A stretch of 64,000 nucleotides of DNA from Mesaphorura yosii (taxonomy: Eukaryota > Arthropoda > Collembola > Poduromorpha > Tullbergiidae): positions 62,001-126,000 of the forward strand of contig WIXG01000073.1 in assembly GCA_009869945.1 (NCBI GenBank), written 5' to 3'. This document shows positions 28,151 through 40,986 of the stretch, one piece after another. A program made the translations under genes and the position numbers. The notes below the pieces were generated by a model that saw only the letters and a program-made list of their open reading frames with translations, had not been told where the DNA came from and made no database searches. Positions within the stretch are counted from its first letter, which is position 1; the number at the start of each line of letters is the position of its first letter.

Positions 28151-29639
28151 ATGAGTCCAGTTAATTTGGAACCGATCACTGTGAACTTTTTAATTCACTA
28201 ATTATTATGCACCCACGGCGTAAAGTAAACTCTTTACGGCCTGATCAGTGGTTTAGTTGGCACAGTTTCGCACGCCTTCTCCTTTCCTGGGTGAATGAAA
28301 CGTGAGCGACTAATACGAGGGATATTCTAGAGCCAATCGATCCCAGTCCGAGTCCCAGCGCCCAAGCTACTATGAGTTGTTTGAAGTTGGACGACACGAG
28401 GTTCTTTTCCTTTACAACATTGTAGCGGTAGTGAAACTTGCGTTACAAGTTGGAAACTTCGTGCATCGTACTGGCACTAAACTGAATGAACTTTGAACAG
28501 ACACGCTTGCCAGTAGTAAGCAGTTATGTAACTCATGCGGTAGTTATTTCGCCTGTTAAGTGAGAGAACGAGTAGAGTATGTGCACACATGTGCCCAGCA
28601 AAAAGGGTTGAGTTCAGTTGAAATAGCTCAGAATTGAAGATGGCTCTTAATTGCAGGAGTTGTACCAGTTGCAATGTTGCAGCTTCTGTTCAAAATGCTG
28701 CGTGAATGCATGAGAACATGTGGCGAGCTTGTGCTTGAGATTATTGGAGTCGAACATCTTCGATTCTCTTTTCCGATCAATTGGCGACGGAAAATTCTTC
28801 GTTTCGACGAAGTCACACTTGATACGCGACAAATAACGGACTCGGCGTCCGATCGCATTGGATTCCGTGCCGAGAGGTTATCTCTAACGATCATTGGATG
28901 TTGATTGCTGATGGCCATTGCTGATGAAAATGGTAACATGATGACAGACAAACCCTCCGTCCTGTTCCTACTTTCCGAGTTTTTGTTCCGGGTTCGGTTT
29001 CTGATTCTGCCACTGCCGCTGTTGCTGTCTCTTCTCACCTTTCACCATCATTACCAGAGCGAGCGGAGTGAAGTCAGATTCACCGGAGGCCGGAGTCCAG
29101 GCCCCAGTCAGTAGCAGCAACCGTTGTCGTCGTTTCTCTCCGTGAAATCAATAGAAAGAGGAAAGGAAAGGAAAGCATCCCAGAACGCAACATAAATTTT
29201 CGGATAGATGATTATTGCCTTACATTACATACATTACTTTGCAGGCAGCAACTCGACTGTCGAACGCAGTACAGCGAAGGGGGAATGAAATGGTAGATGA
29301 AATTCTTGCTTTGGGGTTTTTGGGACTGGCACCGCTGGTTACAGGCAGGCAGGCAGGCAGGGACGGGAAAGTTGACTCGACTTTCTATCTGCTTTCTCTC
29401 TTCTCGACAGCCAGCCAGTACACTGTCTTCTGTCTTGCCTTCTGTCAGTACAGCACGACCAGGGCAGGGTTGGAGTTTAGTCTTGTCGTTGGGTCTTGGA
29501 GGTGTGTGAGTGTGGAAAGTGTAAACAAATCGTTACCCGAAAGAGATTGGGACAGAATCTCGCGCAAAAGAGATAGCTGTCCACACATCATTCAACAATG
29601 GTCGTGTAGAGTTCTTATCTCCGGCCTGAACTCGTAATA
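28151..29639. promoter_or_regulatory. Upstream region of DLGAP gene
   Basis: Divergent region between the minus-strand small gene and the large + strand DLGAP gene. A (CAGG)5 microsatellite lies at 29342-29361. Overlapping open frames on both strands at 28.63-29.11 kb are Arg- or Leu-rich and show no splice or family support; they most likely reflect 5' UTR or promoter DNA. Confidence 0.4.
29342..29361. repeat. (CAGG)5 microsatellite
   Basis: Five perfect CAGG units about 280 bp upstream of the DLGAP start codon, in presumed 5' UTR or promoter DNA. Confidence 0.9.
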
Positions 29640-32600
29640 ATGAGTCACGTCACCGCGACGCATGACGAGAAAAGTGATCAACCCGAAGCATTAACTTTTC
29701 AAGAATCTCAAGCCAGCACCAGCACTCAAATCCAAGTCTCGTCATCTGCGGTCGTCCAAGAAGAGTCTCCAGCAGCAGCGAAAAGCATCACTGTCATCGG
29801 TGGCGGTTGCAGCAGTGGCAGAGGTGACCAGGAACCCAATTCCAAGTCGAGTTCAACGAAATCCAAGCGGTCAAAGGTTAGCACAGTCAGCAGCACGCCC
29901 AGCATTGAGAATGGGTACGGGAAACATCATGAGTTGCTCCAGGAGAGATCGAGCCAGTCATCCACGTCCATAATCCTCAACCAACCTCATCCGCCAAACA
30001 GTTGGATCGAACAGATTCAGTTTAAGGCGCAGTACTGTCATTTTCGGTGTAACGACTACGTGACTGTGATCAATTCAGCAAAATCCCTCGACCAAGTCGA
30101 GGAAGTCGCATTCCAGCAGCAGCTGAGGGCGGAGCAGAGCAAAACAAAGGTAAGAATGCTAAAGTGGAGTTGAACTAGGCCAATTCGTGATTAGACATTA
30201 ATTCAGAGTGCAGAAATCAGAACAAGATTAGCAATTCAACACAGTCAGGAAGGTTCACGAAAGAAATCCAGTTCTAAGCAAAGCCAAGACGTGCCACGGC
30301 TCGGTTCGGCAACTTGCATGCAAACAAGAGCACGTGAATTGTTTTTATTGCATAATTAAAGGCTTTATAGTCAATCAAATGTTCCTCTTGTAGGCAGAAT
30401 GTCAGGAATCAGGAATAGAAGCTCGAAGCTCTGAACCGAAGATAGATTTTCGCAAGGCAAGGCAAAGCCCACACGAAGATTGAATATCAATTCCCACATC
30501 CAGCATTTACCTTACCGGGTTTTAATGAATTCCACGACATGACATGCAAATTGCTAAATGCCAATTGCAATGCATTATGCCAACCTTAGCGTTGCTTGAT
30601 ATTCACATCATTTGATATGCTATTGTGTTTTGTTTCGTATCCACCAGGCCATCGAGCAACCATCAACTTCAAGACAGCGACAGTGTTCATCGAATTCCCC
30701 TTCCGATAAGGCAGCAACGACAACGACAGCGGTCTCGTCGTCGTCAAAGCCTGCCCATCCACTCTTTTGCTGGAATTTTCCACGTGTCAGGCTACGGAGA
30801 CTGTTCAATGCCAAATCTCTGGACGACATTACCAATACAAGGAGGGAGCAGCAGGCGACTCGCGGAGCACGACATAAGCACCACAAAGAAGGTCGTAGTC
30901 AGAGCATCACTAGTCACGAAATTCACAGCGTACTAAGTCGAACAACGGTGTTAAAAGACAATAATCAACCTGGTCCAAGCCATAGAATCGTGGGTGCGGT
31001 CGCCGAAACCGAACCGCCTAAGAAGAAGAAAGGGCACAAGAAACCCAAGCCAGGGCCATCCGACGAAGAGTCGTGTTCAAACGAAGCGAATCTCGGAGGC
31101 TCCAAACTCAAGCCGTCTTCCTCCTCCTCCTCCTCGTCCGAGAATGGCACGACGACCATCTTCCGAACCACACGAGTCATCGACGGTACTGGTGGACTAG
31201 TAACTACGACGACAACAACGACAGTGGAACAGAGTCAGCGGGTCAAAAATGATTCGCAGGGCCAAGGCAAAGGCAAACAGGCTCGCCAGCACGGCCATAA
31301 TCGTTCGTACTTCATAAACTGTGCAAAGTCAGATACTTGCATTAACAATATAAATCGTGTTCATTCGTCGAATTTGGCTTCGACTCGAGTCGGTGACAAG
31401 AGCGCTCCCGGTGCTCAGGGACAGCATTCCTCAAAACTCGAGTCGATTTTTGTTCCGTGCTGCAGCAATCCGAAAAAATTGCTAGTGCACAACAACGAGG
31501 CTTCGAAAACAACGTCATCGGTCGACAATCTTGACATCGTTTCCCACACGCGCACTGAGAACGACGAGTTCCATGTCCCGGCACCAGAAATCTCACCCAT
31601 AAATGCTGAATCATCTCTCGCCTCGACATCCAAGAAGATTAGTTTTCTGAAGCCAGTTAACAAAGTGACACCGATTCAAACTTATAGTGACGAGTACGAG
31701 GAAGTTGCAGAAGAAACGACGATGGAGCTTTCGAACTCCAAACTCGGCGTCAGTGCTGCTAAACCCAAGCTGGTTGTGACCAGCGTGAGTTACCTGCAGC
31801 GACCCATGTCGCCCAACCCCCACACGAGCTCCATTTCAGTGACTCCCGGTGTCGTGCTCCGCCATAACCACAATGACAATGCCAATGACTCAACTGAACA
31901 AGCTACAGCTACAGGAACACAGCCATCGAATAACTCGAAACCTTCTGCAAACGATCGCCCTACTGCTAAGCACAAGCACTCGCTTGAGGAGCCTGCGCCC
32001 GCAGCGCCAGCGGGAGCCTCCTCAGGTGCGTTTTCAATTAAAAACTATCTCGGAGAACTGATCAAGGAGAAGTGCATCACAAAGAGGACGGAGACGAAGC
32101 ACGTGGAGAGGATACGCGAAAAGGTGAAAGACAAGAGAGCACCCGCACCCGTACCAACAAAGAGGACCGCCCACGCTGCTGCTGCCCAGTCGTCACCGTC
32201 ACCTGCTGGCATTGGTGCCAGCACGAGGACAAGTGCACGTGCAGGCGCGGGCGCAGGTGCAGCAGAGCAGAAACCGGAAGTAAGGTAATTAAACTTGTCC
32301 AGCTAAGAAGCCGCAGCAGAAGCAAAAAGTCTGCAGCCGTAGTCACTTAAAATACATACAAACCGAAGCCAAAGCCAAGAAAGTCCAGTCGTAATATCGT
32401 AATCCGTTCCGCATCTTGGCCGCAATAATGAGGTGATGACGATGACAGATTGTACATAATGATCAGGATGTCAAGTGTAAATTTTGCATGTGAAGGAGAC
32501 CGACCGCTCGCAATCGCATGGAATTCGCAGGTTCACACTTCATCATTTATAATTACCGTGCATGTGATAAGTATTTATTAAGACGCGTCTTAGCCATGCG

Positions 32601-35600
32601 CTTGGCTTGCGTGTCACATTTTAATTTCATTGCCCGTTAAAACAACTCAAAATCTGCAATCCACCGCGACGAGGCAGACAAGCCAATGAATGAGAGATGA
32701 GAATGCTCGAAGGAATTTAGCCATGATTATTATTTTGGCATTGTATTAATTTGTAAGAGGACGAACCGACAACTGAACGTAGCGTGAGAGTCTGAACGAG
32801 CGAGTAGCACATCGCAGCGATTGTGAGCCAAATAATGTTTATATTTACTGTTTCACTTCTACTGCGTCTGCAGCTTGCATCGGCTCGCCAGTGCAACTAC
32901 GCGAAGATCAATGCCCTACTTCGTAATTATATGCATTATGGCAAGATGAGGATCTTAATAGCCGACTGTAACTGCCAATTGCCAATTCGATAATAAATAC
33001 AGATAAAAGTGTGCAGATGCAGAACACAAATGCAGACGCATAACTTTTGCTTTGGTCCAGCAAAGCAAAAGCACAGCAACCAATTTGGTCCGAGTCTTGA
33101 GTACACTCTCGATGGACAATGAATTTGGACAATGAATTTGACATGTTAATAAGTTTGTACTTGTGAGCTTGCGTTTATGCCTGAGAATTCAGGTTTTGAG
33201 TTACTGCTGGGCGTGCGCGTTGTTTTGTGCCGTTAGTGCCGTGCAGGGTTTTAAAATTTAAATCCACAGACTGACTGAGACTTGCGGCTCGGACGGACGA
33301 CGGCGGCCGACGACCAGTTTCTGCCGCCGTGACGCCCTGCCTACACAAATAACAATAACGTGAACGTGTGATTGTCTTCCTACAATAATTCAACAATGTT
33401 CGGACTGTGATCAATGTAACAGCAACAGCGAGCAAATGTGGGTCTGTCAACTCAATTCAATACTACTCTCAGCCATGTACTTGCAATGGCTCAGGCTCAA
33501 ACCAAGCTAGCTGTTTGTCATTCTCATAATTGGGTTTATGAGCCTGTGCATTGCATAATGGCATAATACGATACGATACGATTGGATTACCAGTTATCTC
33601 AGGACTTGTGAAGCCGCGTCCGCGTGAAATGTATTGCTTATTGCTCAAAGTACCGCTACTTGGACACGTCGTGAGCTGAACCTCAGCATGAGCAAAATTC
33701 ATAATTCAACCCGTGCACTTACGAAATTACAGTTTGAAAAATGCATGAATTGATTCGGTTTTTGAGGTTTCAAGATGCAGATGTGCGACTGCGGTCGGTG
33801 TGAGAATGAGAATGGGCCTCGGCCTGAGAGACTCTTTTGAGAATGCAGCATCACAAATTCATGGCATGGATGCATTTTCTCACTGTGCATGCGAAGCCTC
33901 ATCCTCTCATTTCTCTCCTCACAATAAAAGCACACCTCAGCAGAAAAGTGCAATGAAAATACAAAATACTATGCAATAATGCAATTGAGTACATTTTTGC
34001 CTGGTGGTATTTTAAATCATGCTCACAGTCCGCAGTCGCAAGCAGAGGCAGCCAGCAACAATGTCAAAAGCAGTCTCGTCTTGTGAGTTCTTAGTTACTT
34101 AAACAATACATGGACTAGGACGCGCACTTTAGTTGATACGAATTCAGTTCTCATTTGACATAAATCATAGTCACACTGACTTAGCTGATTGTAGGAAAGG
34201 TAAAAGTCTTGGGTTGGTTTTGCTTTGGCTCTAGTTTCATTCTGATTCTGAATGTCAGACCGCGCAGAAGCAGTGACAGTAGCAATAACAATAACGGGCC
34301 AGACTTTTAGTGTATACGTACGAAGTGAACATTTTATTGCATTGCAAGATACTGCGCAGAGTCGTTCGCACTCACAGTTCGCAAGAAACCAATTTATAGG
34401 ATGTAGACAGACGGTTTTACGGCTGACTGCAAGAGAGAAGTATCAGTGCCAGTAGACGAGGAGTCCATACTGTGGTCTCCAGTAGTTACTCACTGCTGGC
34501 GGAAGCACAACATTTCTAAATCGTATTGAGAGCAGTCCACCAGTTTTTGTCGTACGGGAAAGAGTGAGTCACCGTCCACCGTCAGCAGCGTCTGGACAAG
34601 TGCACGCGTTCACGCGTTTTGTGTGTTCTGAACCTTAACCTTCAAAATATTGTGGAGTATGGATAGGAATTTAATCCAGTAAAATTCGGATAGTTGCTCT
34701 AAATTCGGGATACACACTGCCAGCAGGACGCCTGATTTCATCCATTCAGACCACACGTGAATTCGTGATACGTGCTTCATTACATCGAGATTCATAGGAT
34801 TACTTCATTCATTCATTGACGGTTGACTTATTTGGACGGTAAGTCGATTGTCGACTCTGAACAATTGAACTGGGCAGGACAGGGGCGCATTAAGCCAAAC
34901 GGACGAGGCGACAATGGGGATTTTGCTTTTAAACCACCGCAACGTGCGACCTGCTACGTGCTTTGCTGAGAGTTCGGGCGTAGTATTTAAGTATTTTTCA
35001 TGCAGTGCGCTGAAAAATGTCAAAATTAGGTGTGTACTCTTTTAAAAAGTGAGCATGCTCGGCTCAAACACAAATATTCCACTCGCATTGTGTGGATTTG
35101 GTAAACTCCCTTCAAATAACATCGAAATGTGATCATCATCGCCTCGCCAGCGTAGAAAGGGCAGGAAGCGAGAAGGTAAGTTAAACTGCTGCAGTAAACA
35201 GAGTAAAGATCAGACAGTGCTACACATTGTGGTGGGCGCGCACTGCCAGACTGGCATGGCACTGTACCGTGTGCAGTGCGTGGGCATGATCATAAATAAT
35301 GTACACGGTTTCCGGTGAAAGTGTAAATAACTAACATACCAATACCATAACGTAACGTAACGTAACGTAGAATAATTTATGTGCTGTACTGTGCTCGTCG
35401 GTCTGTAAACTAGTTAAGTTATGTTGTGTTGATTGTACCATTGCGCTGCATTGATCATTGATGGCCTGTGGTGTCTGTACTCTCGACAATTAATTGTATG
35501 CCCAGTGCCTACGATCAACAGCACAAGTAAGTGAAGGGTCGATCGTCAACGAGTTGACGAATTCGAAACTTGTAATTGTGGAGTTGCGTTGCGAGTTGTT

Positions 35601-38600
35601 GCAGAGCAAAGCAGAAACAGAGTACAGAGGAAGAAGAGATACAGGATATAATTATGCGCATTAGACATTAGTTAAGCTAATTAAAATGTACAGGAATGTT
35701 TGTGTAACGTGCGTTGTTCATATCATAATGAGGAGGCTAAAGTAACCTTGTACGCTTGTATGGTTAGTTATCACGGAATAAATAGGGTTAATTAGGATAA
35801 GTGCAGAGGAGCAGGACTCAATTAGAAGTCACAGTAGAAAATTCCATTGCAGTGCAGTGCAGTGAATTTCGAATTCATTAAGAAGCCTTGAGAGCAACTG
35901 GGTCTTGGGTGTGTAGATGAAATTAGAAAAGTTAAATAATTTGAGCAATAACTGCAATTTTGAGATTCATTCTGAATTCGCATACATTTTCATTTCAGGT
36001 CTCCGCTTGCGCCGTTGGAAGTCTTCTACGATAAACTTGAAAAGGTGGAACACTACACCAGTTCAATCGAAGAACCTGCCAGGCGATCACGTAAGAAAAT
36101 CTTTGGTTTTGCCAGCTTAAATCGTTAATTTACAGCTGAGTCATTTCATTACATTGCAGGCTCCAGTGGCACGTCGTCGACAGTAACGTCTTCAAACTCA
36201 CAAGCAAATGACCAATTAGGCCACGCCAATATGAGCGACCTACAAAGTCCGCAGTATGTCAAGAAGACAGCATCCATGTTCAATTCCAAGATGAATACGG
36301 CATCCAGCATGCTTCATCGCACCGCTCCATCGACAACCAACACCGCTGGAACGTCGACGACTACTCTGGGAGATTCCAATCCGTACTACGTAAGTAGTCT
36401 GCGCCGAGCACGCCGGGTTTAGGGCATGGGCATGCATTCTTGTTTTAAAGTAGCTTCATTCTCTTCACAGGCTTCATCGTTCCTGATCCCAATCACAACC
36501 GAGTCAAAACCTAATGCAAAAGATGAGCAAATTCGGCACATAGCAATAGAAAGGAACAGAAACGGAAATGGGACGGCGCCCTCGTACTTAAATGTTTCAA
36601 AATCAGTCAGTGGCTATCATGGCCTGGCATACAATTCGGCTTCGAGTGAAAAATCGAATGGCCACCTGTTAAATGGAAACTCAGAGTTGAAGAGTGCAGG
36701 CGGAGGTGCTAATGGAGTACTACGAACTGAACTTAATTCCCCTCCCCAATACACGAGTTCAAACAAAGTATCTTTCATGAACGACGGGCACCACGACCAC
36801 ACAGACAATAGCGACCCTCCACCACTGCCAAAGACTTGCCCACCACTTTCGTCTCCTTCGTTAGTCAACACAAATAGCAGCAGTAGTTATAAAAGAGTTG
36901 CGAACAGTTCCAGTAGTGTTGGAAATGAGTTCCGTGAAGAATCTTCCGAGAAGTATCACGTCATATCATCTCAGTCTCAAACCTCCAAGTGCTCCAAACC
37001 AGAATCTGGTTATTCTCCAAATAACAAGCCAGCGGTTCCCGAAAAGTCACGTGTGTTGGAACAAATACAAAAGATATATGGAGACCAGCAAGTAACGGCG
37101 AATACACCAGGAGTTTTATTCCGCAGGCATTATTCTCCTCAACGTGCACCATCGGAGAATTCTGCAACCACAGGCACGGGCAAAGTCCGGACAATTCCGA
37201 TCCAGTGCACCAACCTGAATTCCGGAAAGGAAAACACAAACGCACGCAATATTCCCATCAACAAATCACAGGAGCGAATCATACCGATTGCCGTAGACCG
37301 AAATCTGCAAGAAAGCAGGAATACTCCACCATTAATGCGAAATAAAACTCAGGGCTATGAAAAGTACGAGAAGGAAGAACGCGTCTACGAAGGAGTGAAT
37401 CTCAAGTCAAGTCCCGGACAGCACGATCTGTTTGAGTTTGAAAAGTATTCAAACACCAATGAAGTAAATTTCAATACCACCACAAATAGCAACACTTCAA
37501 GCAGCAAGACTGACCACTCTTCTAGCATAAGCAAAATTAACGGTAGTAATATTAGTGAGATAAATATTCACAGAGATAGTGCTGATAAGAACATTCACAA
37601 GACGAGCATCACGATACCCATCAACGTGCAGAGCAATAGCAATGGTGCGGCAAGCCAAGTGTTCTCCAGTGCTGATAATCATGTAGAGAAAGGCAGGCCG
37701 ATATCGAGTAACAGTAACCTAAAGAGCAGCAGAGACACGACTCCGTACAGTGTCAGCAGGTCCGTGGCGACCAACTCCAACTCAAGCTCGAGTCCTCCGG
37801 AGTCCGGCAACGTAACAATAATTCCAGTGCAGTTACAAAACGATTTGGAGGGCAACCGTGAGCGAAGTCCGCCTCGTCAGCAGAATTCCGTCACATTTGC
37901 CCCAAACGAAGTCAGCATGGATATCCAGAAACAGAAACCAATTTCGAAGAACACCAATAAGGAAAATGACTTGTCATCGGCGACGACGTCAGCGGTGAAG
38001 GATGGACACTTCTTCCTGCAGGAGGTTCACAATGAAAAGGCCAAAATCGAGAAGTTAATCTCAAAAGCTGTAGCAAAGCTGGATGAGTTGGACCCAAGTT
38101 CAGACGAATCTGGCATAATGCGGGCAGCTATTGGAAAAGCCAAGCTACTCATTAACAAGAAGTTCAAGCAGTTTGAAGAGTTGTGTGCAACCAATGTTAA
38201 GGAACAGACTCAAGGAACATCGGGCGAGCCATTCACGACACAAAATGATGACTTGGCTGGATTTTGGGACATGGTCCTGATACAAGTTGATCAGATTCAT
38301 CAAATGTTTGAAGAATTTGATCCGAAGGTGCGTTTACAATTTTCTCTTAACTCTGAAATCTGAAATGTGTGCGTAAGAAAATCCACGTTTGCAATGTATG
38401 CGATTTTCTCACAGAACTCGATGGTTGGAAATTCTGAGACACCACTTTATCAGCGCTCAGCACTGGCTCTACGTAAAGATGCTCCAAAAAAGATTGGCTC
38501 GCCCACCAAGTCAACGCCGGCCAAAGTAAAATCCATCGCGACATCATCGACACCGAATGCAAGGTGAGACTGATACTACTACACTATGAAGCCCGTTCCG

Positions 38601-38766
38601 CTCTATTAAACTAACTCCAAAATGGTTTGCATCGTCATTTAGGGACGAAATGCGGCGTAAAATGATTGCGGAGCGGAGGAAGGCAATGAAGAACGCTGGA
38701 GACAACACGAATGGAACCACGTCGGAGCCCGACGTGCAAATTTTCATCCCAGAATCTCAATCCTAA
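29640..38766 (+). CDS. vlc: Disks large-associated protein (GKAP/SAPAP)
   Basis: Scaffold protein of the DLGAP family; in flies the homologue is vulcan, in vertebrates a postsynaptic linker between PSD-95 and Shank. Seven exons: 29640-30149, 30648-32284, 35999-36090, 36160-36389, 36471-38327, 38415-38563, 38643-38766. They sum to 4,599 nt, 1,532 aa, all in phase; intron 2 is 3.7 kb. Most of the protein is disordered and Ser/Asn/Thr-rich, with poly-Ser (31117-31140) and Thr runs. The GKAP domain is near the C-terminus: DGHFFLQEVHNEK, AIGKAKLLINKKFKQFEELC, then DLAGFWDMVL. The tail has RRKMIAERRKAM and VQIFIPESQS, equivalent to vertebrate IEIYIPEAQTRL but without the last three residues that form the Shank-binding motif. 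A short conserved N-terminal block (FRCNDYVTVINSAKSLDQV) is present. The symbol follows the fly gene and is by family, not proven orthology. Confidence 0.93.
32285..35998 (+). other. Large DLGAP intron 2
   Basis: A 3.7-kb intron with donor GTAATT after 32284 and acceptor TTTCAG before 35999. It contains a short (CGTAA)3CGTAG repeat at 35351-35370, a tandem direct repeat of GGACAATGAATTTG near 33112-33140, and TACGA repeats near 33567-33580. No second gene was recognised on either strand. If the donor is ignored, exon 2 ends at a TAA four bases later, so intron retention would make a truncated 5' isoform. Confidence 0.6.
35351..35370. repeat. CGTAA short tandem repeat
   Basis: Three CGTAA units plus one CGTAG inside DLGAP intron 2. 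Confidence 0.9.
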
Positions 38767-39955
38767 TTCAGGCTGGCGACATGCAACGGTGCAGTGCGCA
38801 AATCAACAAAGAACAAATTCCAAAGATTTTTCGACATCATATTTTTATAGCTTAACGCGTACGCACAAGTACAGGAAATGGAAATGTTGACTAAAGTCAT
38901 CACTGTTTTCAGGTTTTTGACGCTAAAATGGTAAGACAGTGTAGACGTGCACCGTAAAATGTTAGTCAAAATTTAGTGCTTGTTTGCGTTGTATTAACGT
39001 GAAATTGAGTAGAAATGCGAAAGCACATTAGGAGTAACTACAATTTAAGTAATTGAAGGAACCAATTTTTGGATGGGCTTTACAAGGTTCCAAAATTCCT
39101 ATTTGCAAGGAGTCAGGGTCTTGTCTAATTGTCTATTCGCTATTGAGGTAATTGACGACGACGAGTTTCTAGTAATTGTGTAAAGATTGGACAGAATTTC
39201 TACTGCAAATGAAGGGTGCTCCTGCAGATGCTTGCAAACGAGTCAGAACTATTGACAGAGATTGAGCAGTATTAATTTGTAAGTATTACGCTTGGTGTTG
39301 AAGTGTTTGATGACAAATATGAATTTGGCCCGCATTTTAAGTTCTATTCATTTGATTTTCAAGTTCAAGTTTTTAAGAAGTCTAGCATATTAAGAATCCT
39401 ATTCAGATTACTTTAATTTATTAACAGCGTGCTACCGATTGAATTTTAACGTGTGAGAAGAGTTGAATGAAGTTTTGAAGTATAACGCTCTGCTGCTCAT
39501 CATGATTTACGAGAATTAACGTACACTATTTTACACTATATACTACAATTCAACCAAGAACGAAGAATGTGTTCTGAAACTTTTGCTACATTTATCAACA
39601 TAAGCTTACGGGTTTGTGTAATCTTAATCGTAATTGCTATTTTAGAGGATTCTATTTTATCATGGTCATTGTTCGTCACGTCAAATTCGTCGTCTCAAGC
39701 ACTCTGCAACTGTAATCGCTAATGAACAAAAATGTGTCACTAAAGCATCGTAATTGTAGAGGCATTGTACTATTTCAAGTGTCAAGTCTTTGAACGCGTT
39801 GCTTGTAACTTGTAACTAATGAAGATTGGAAATTAAAATGAAAGCGTGATTTTAAATGGGCACTCGATTTAGTGACTCGTGTCTTTATTTGCAAGGTTGG
39901 TTGGTTGGTTCAATTGGACTTCTTCTAGGAATGGTTGACTAACAGTGTTGCTAAA
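38767..39955. other. Convergent 3' flank, no gene
   Basis: Tail-to-tail region between DLGAP (+) and the filamin-repeat gene (-). TTTATT at 39884-39889 is a minus-strand AATAAA 67 nt beyond the filamin gene stop. GGTTGGTTGGTTGG lies near 39895-39909. Nothing else is recognised. Confidence 0.5.
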
Positions 39956-40986
39956 TTAAACTGCCGAAATTGGCTCGCCTTCAACCACCACCGCAAATGG
40001 CGAGCCTGGAATATCAACGCCTTTGAAGCGAAGGTAAATCTTGTATTTGCCTGGAAACTTTGGTTTGTACTCAACTCTCTTCACACCTTCCGAGACTGTG
40101 GACAAGGACACTTCTGGTCCGCCGTACTTCCTCATTTGGAAGGCAGGACCTTTCATGGAGACTTCGAGTTCGTCTAAAACAGGAATTACAATGGAATTTG
40201 CCCGTTATTCGTCGATTATTGTGCACCAAAACGAGTTTGAGCCTTGCTGACCTTTAATGTTTACGTCTTGATAATTCACGATAATTTCGTTGAGACCTCC
40301 GACTCGTCCGTTTCCAATCCCATTGCCATTGTTCACCTTAATTTTGTCCCACTTGGGCCCGCCTTCGACCTTCTTCTCTATCTTCACCCTGTTTGGACTG
40401 GATTTGATGTCTTGACCCTCCTTCTTTATGTACATGACGTACTCTCCGTGCACCGGCGGCTTGTAGAACACAATCAGCATAGTTTCCTTATGCTTGAAGG
40501 CGATTTCTGGCTCGGCTGGCCCATCGAACGCAACTGTGATGTCGGAGAAGTCGGGCGGAATGGCTCTCGAGTGGACGAAGAAGCGATTCCAAGTTCCTAC
40601 AAGTCACACAATATGAGTCTGACTAAACAAAGTGAATAAATTATTAAAAAGCAATTGGAATCGAAATGAAATAATGAATGCTCGAAAACCGATGAACCAA
40701 TGCCAAGCGGCGGGCCCGGGCTTGTGACATTTCTCGATCGAAAGAAGTAGTATGAACTATTATGACTATCTTTACGTTCCAATTGCCAAGAATCGGACAG
40801 AAACGATTCGTCAAAATCAAACGGATGAGTCACACAGTCAGTCGCCTTAACCTCATATTCACCGAAATACCGAAAGAAGTTATGCGTACGAGGAATTGCA
40901 GTAGGAAACGAAAAATGAGCTTGATCTTAACCTGCGACACCACAGACGCGTCCTCCACCTTTGGCCTCGACCAAATCAGCAGCCAT
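39956..40986 (-). CDS. Two-filamin-repeat protein
   Basis: Minus-strand exons are 40986-40932, 40596-40252 and 40173-39956. They sum to 618 nt, 205 aa, all in phase, with ATG at 40986 and TAA at 39956. After a short N-terminus the protein has two filamin/ABP280-type Ig repeats. The first (~25-100) includes FYKPPVHGEYVMYIKKEGQ and SSPNRVKI. The second (~105-205) includes GLNEIIVNYQDV, a VSMKGPAF strand, and YKPKFPGKYKIYLRFKGVDI followed by GSPFAVVV, the hallmark PxxxGxYxIxIxFxGxxIPGSPF. No actin-binding calponin-homology domain is present, so this is a free-standing repeat pair. It could be a stand-alone scaffold fragment derived from a filamin 3' end, or a partner-binding protein. Confidence 0.85.

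Noticed and set aside
28628-29038. 136-codon minus-strand Arg/Ser-rich open frame
   Set aside because: Starts at a non-ATG codon region and mirrors a Leu-rich frame on the + strand; no family resemblance.
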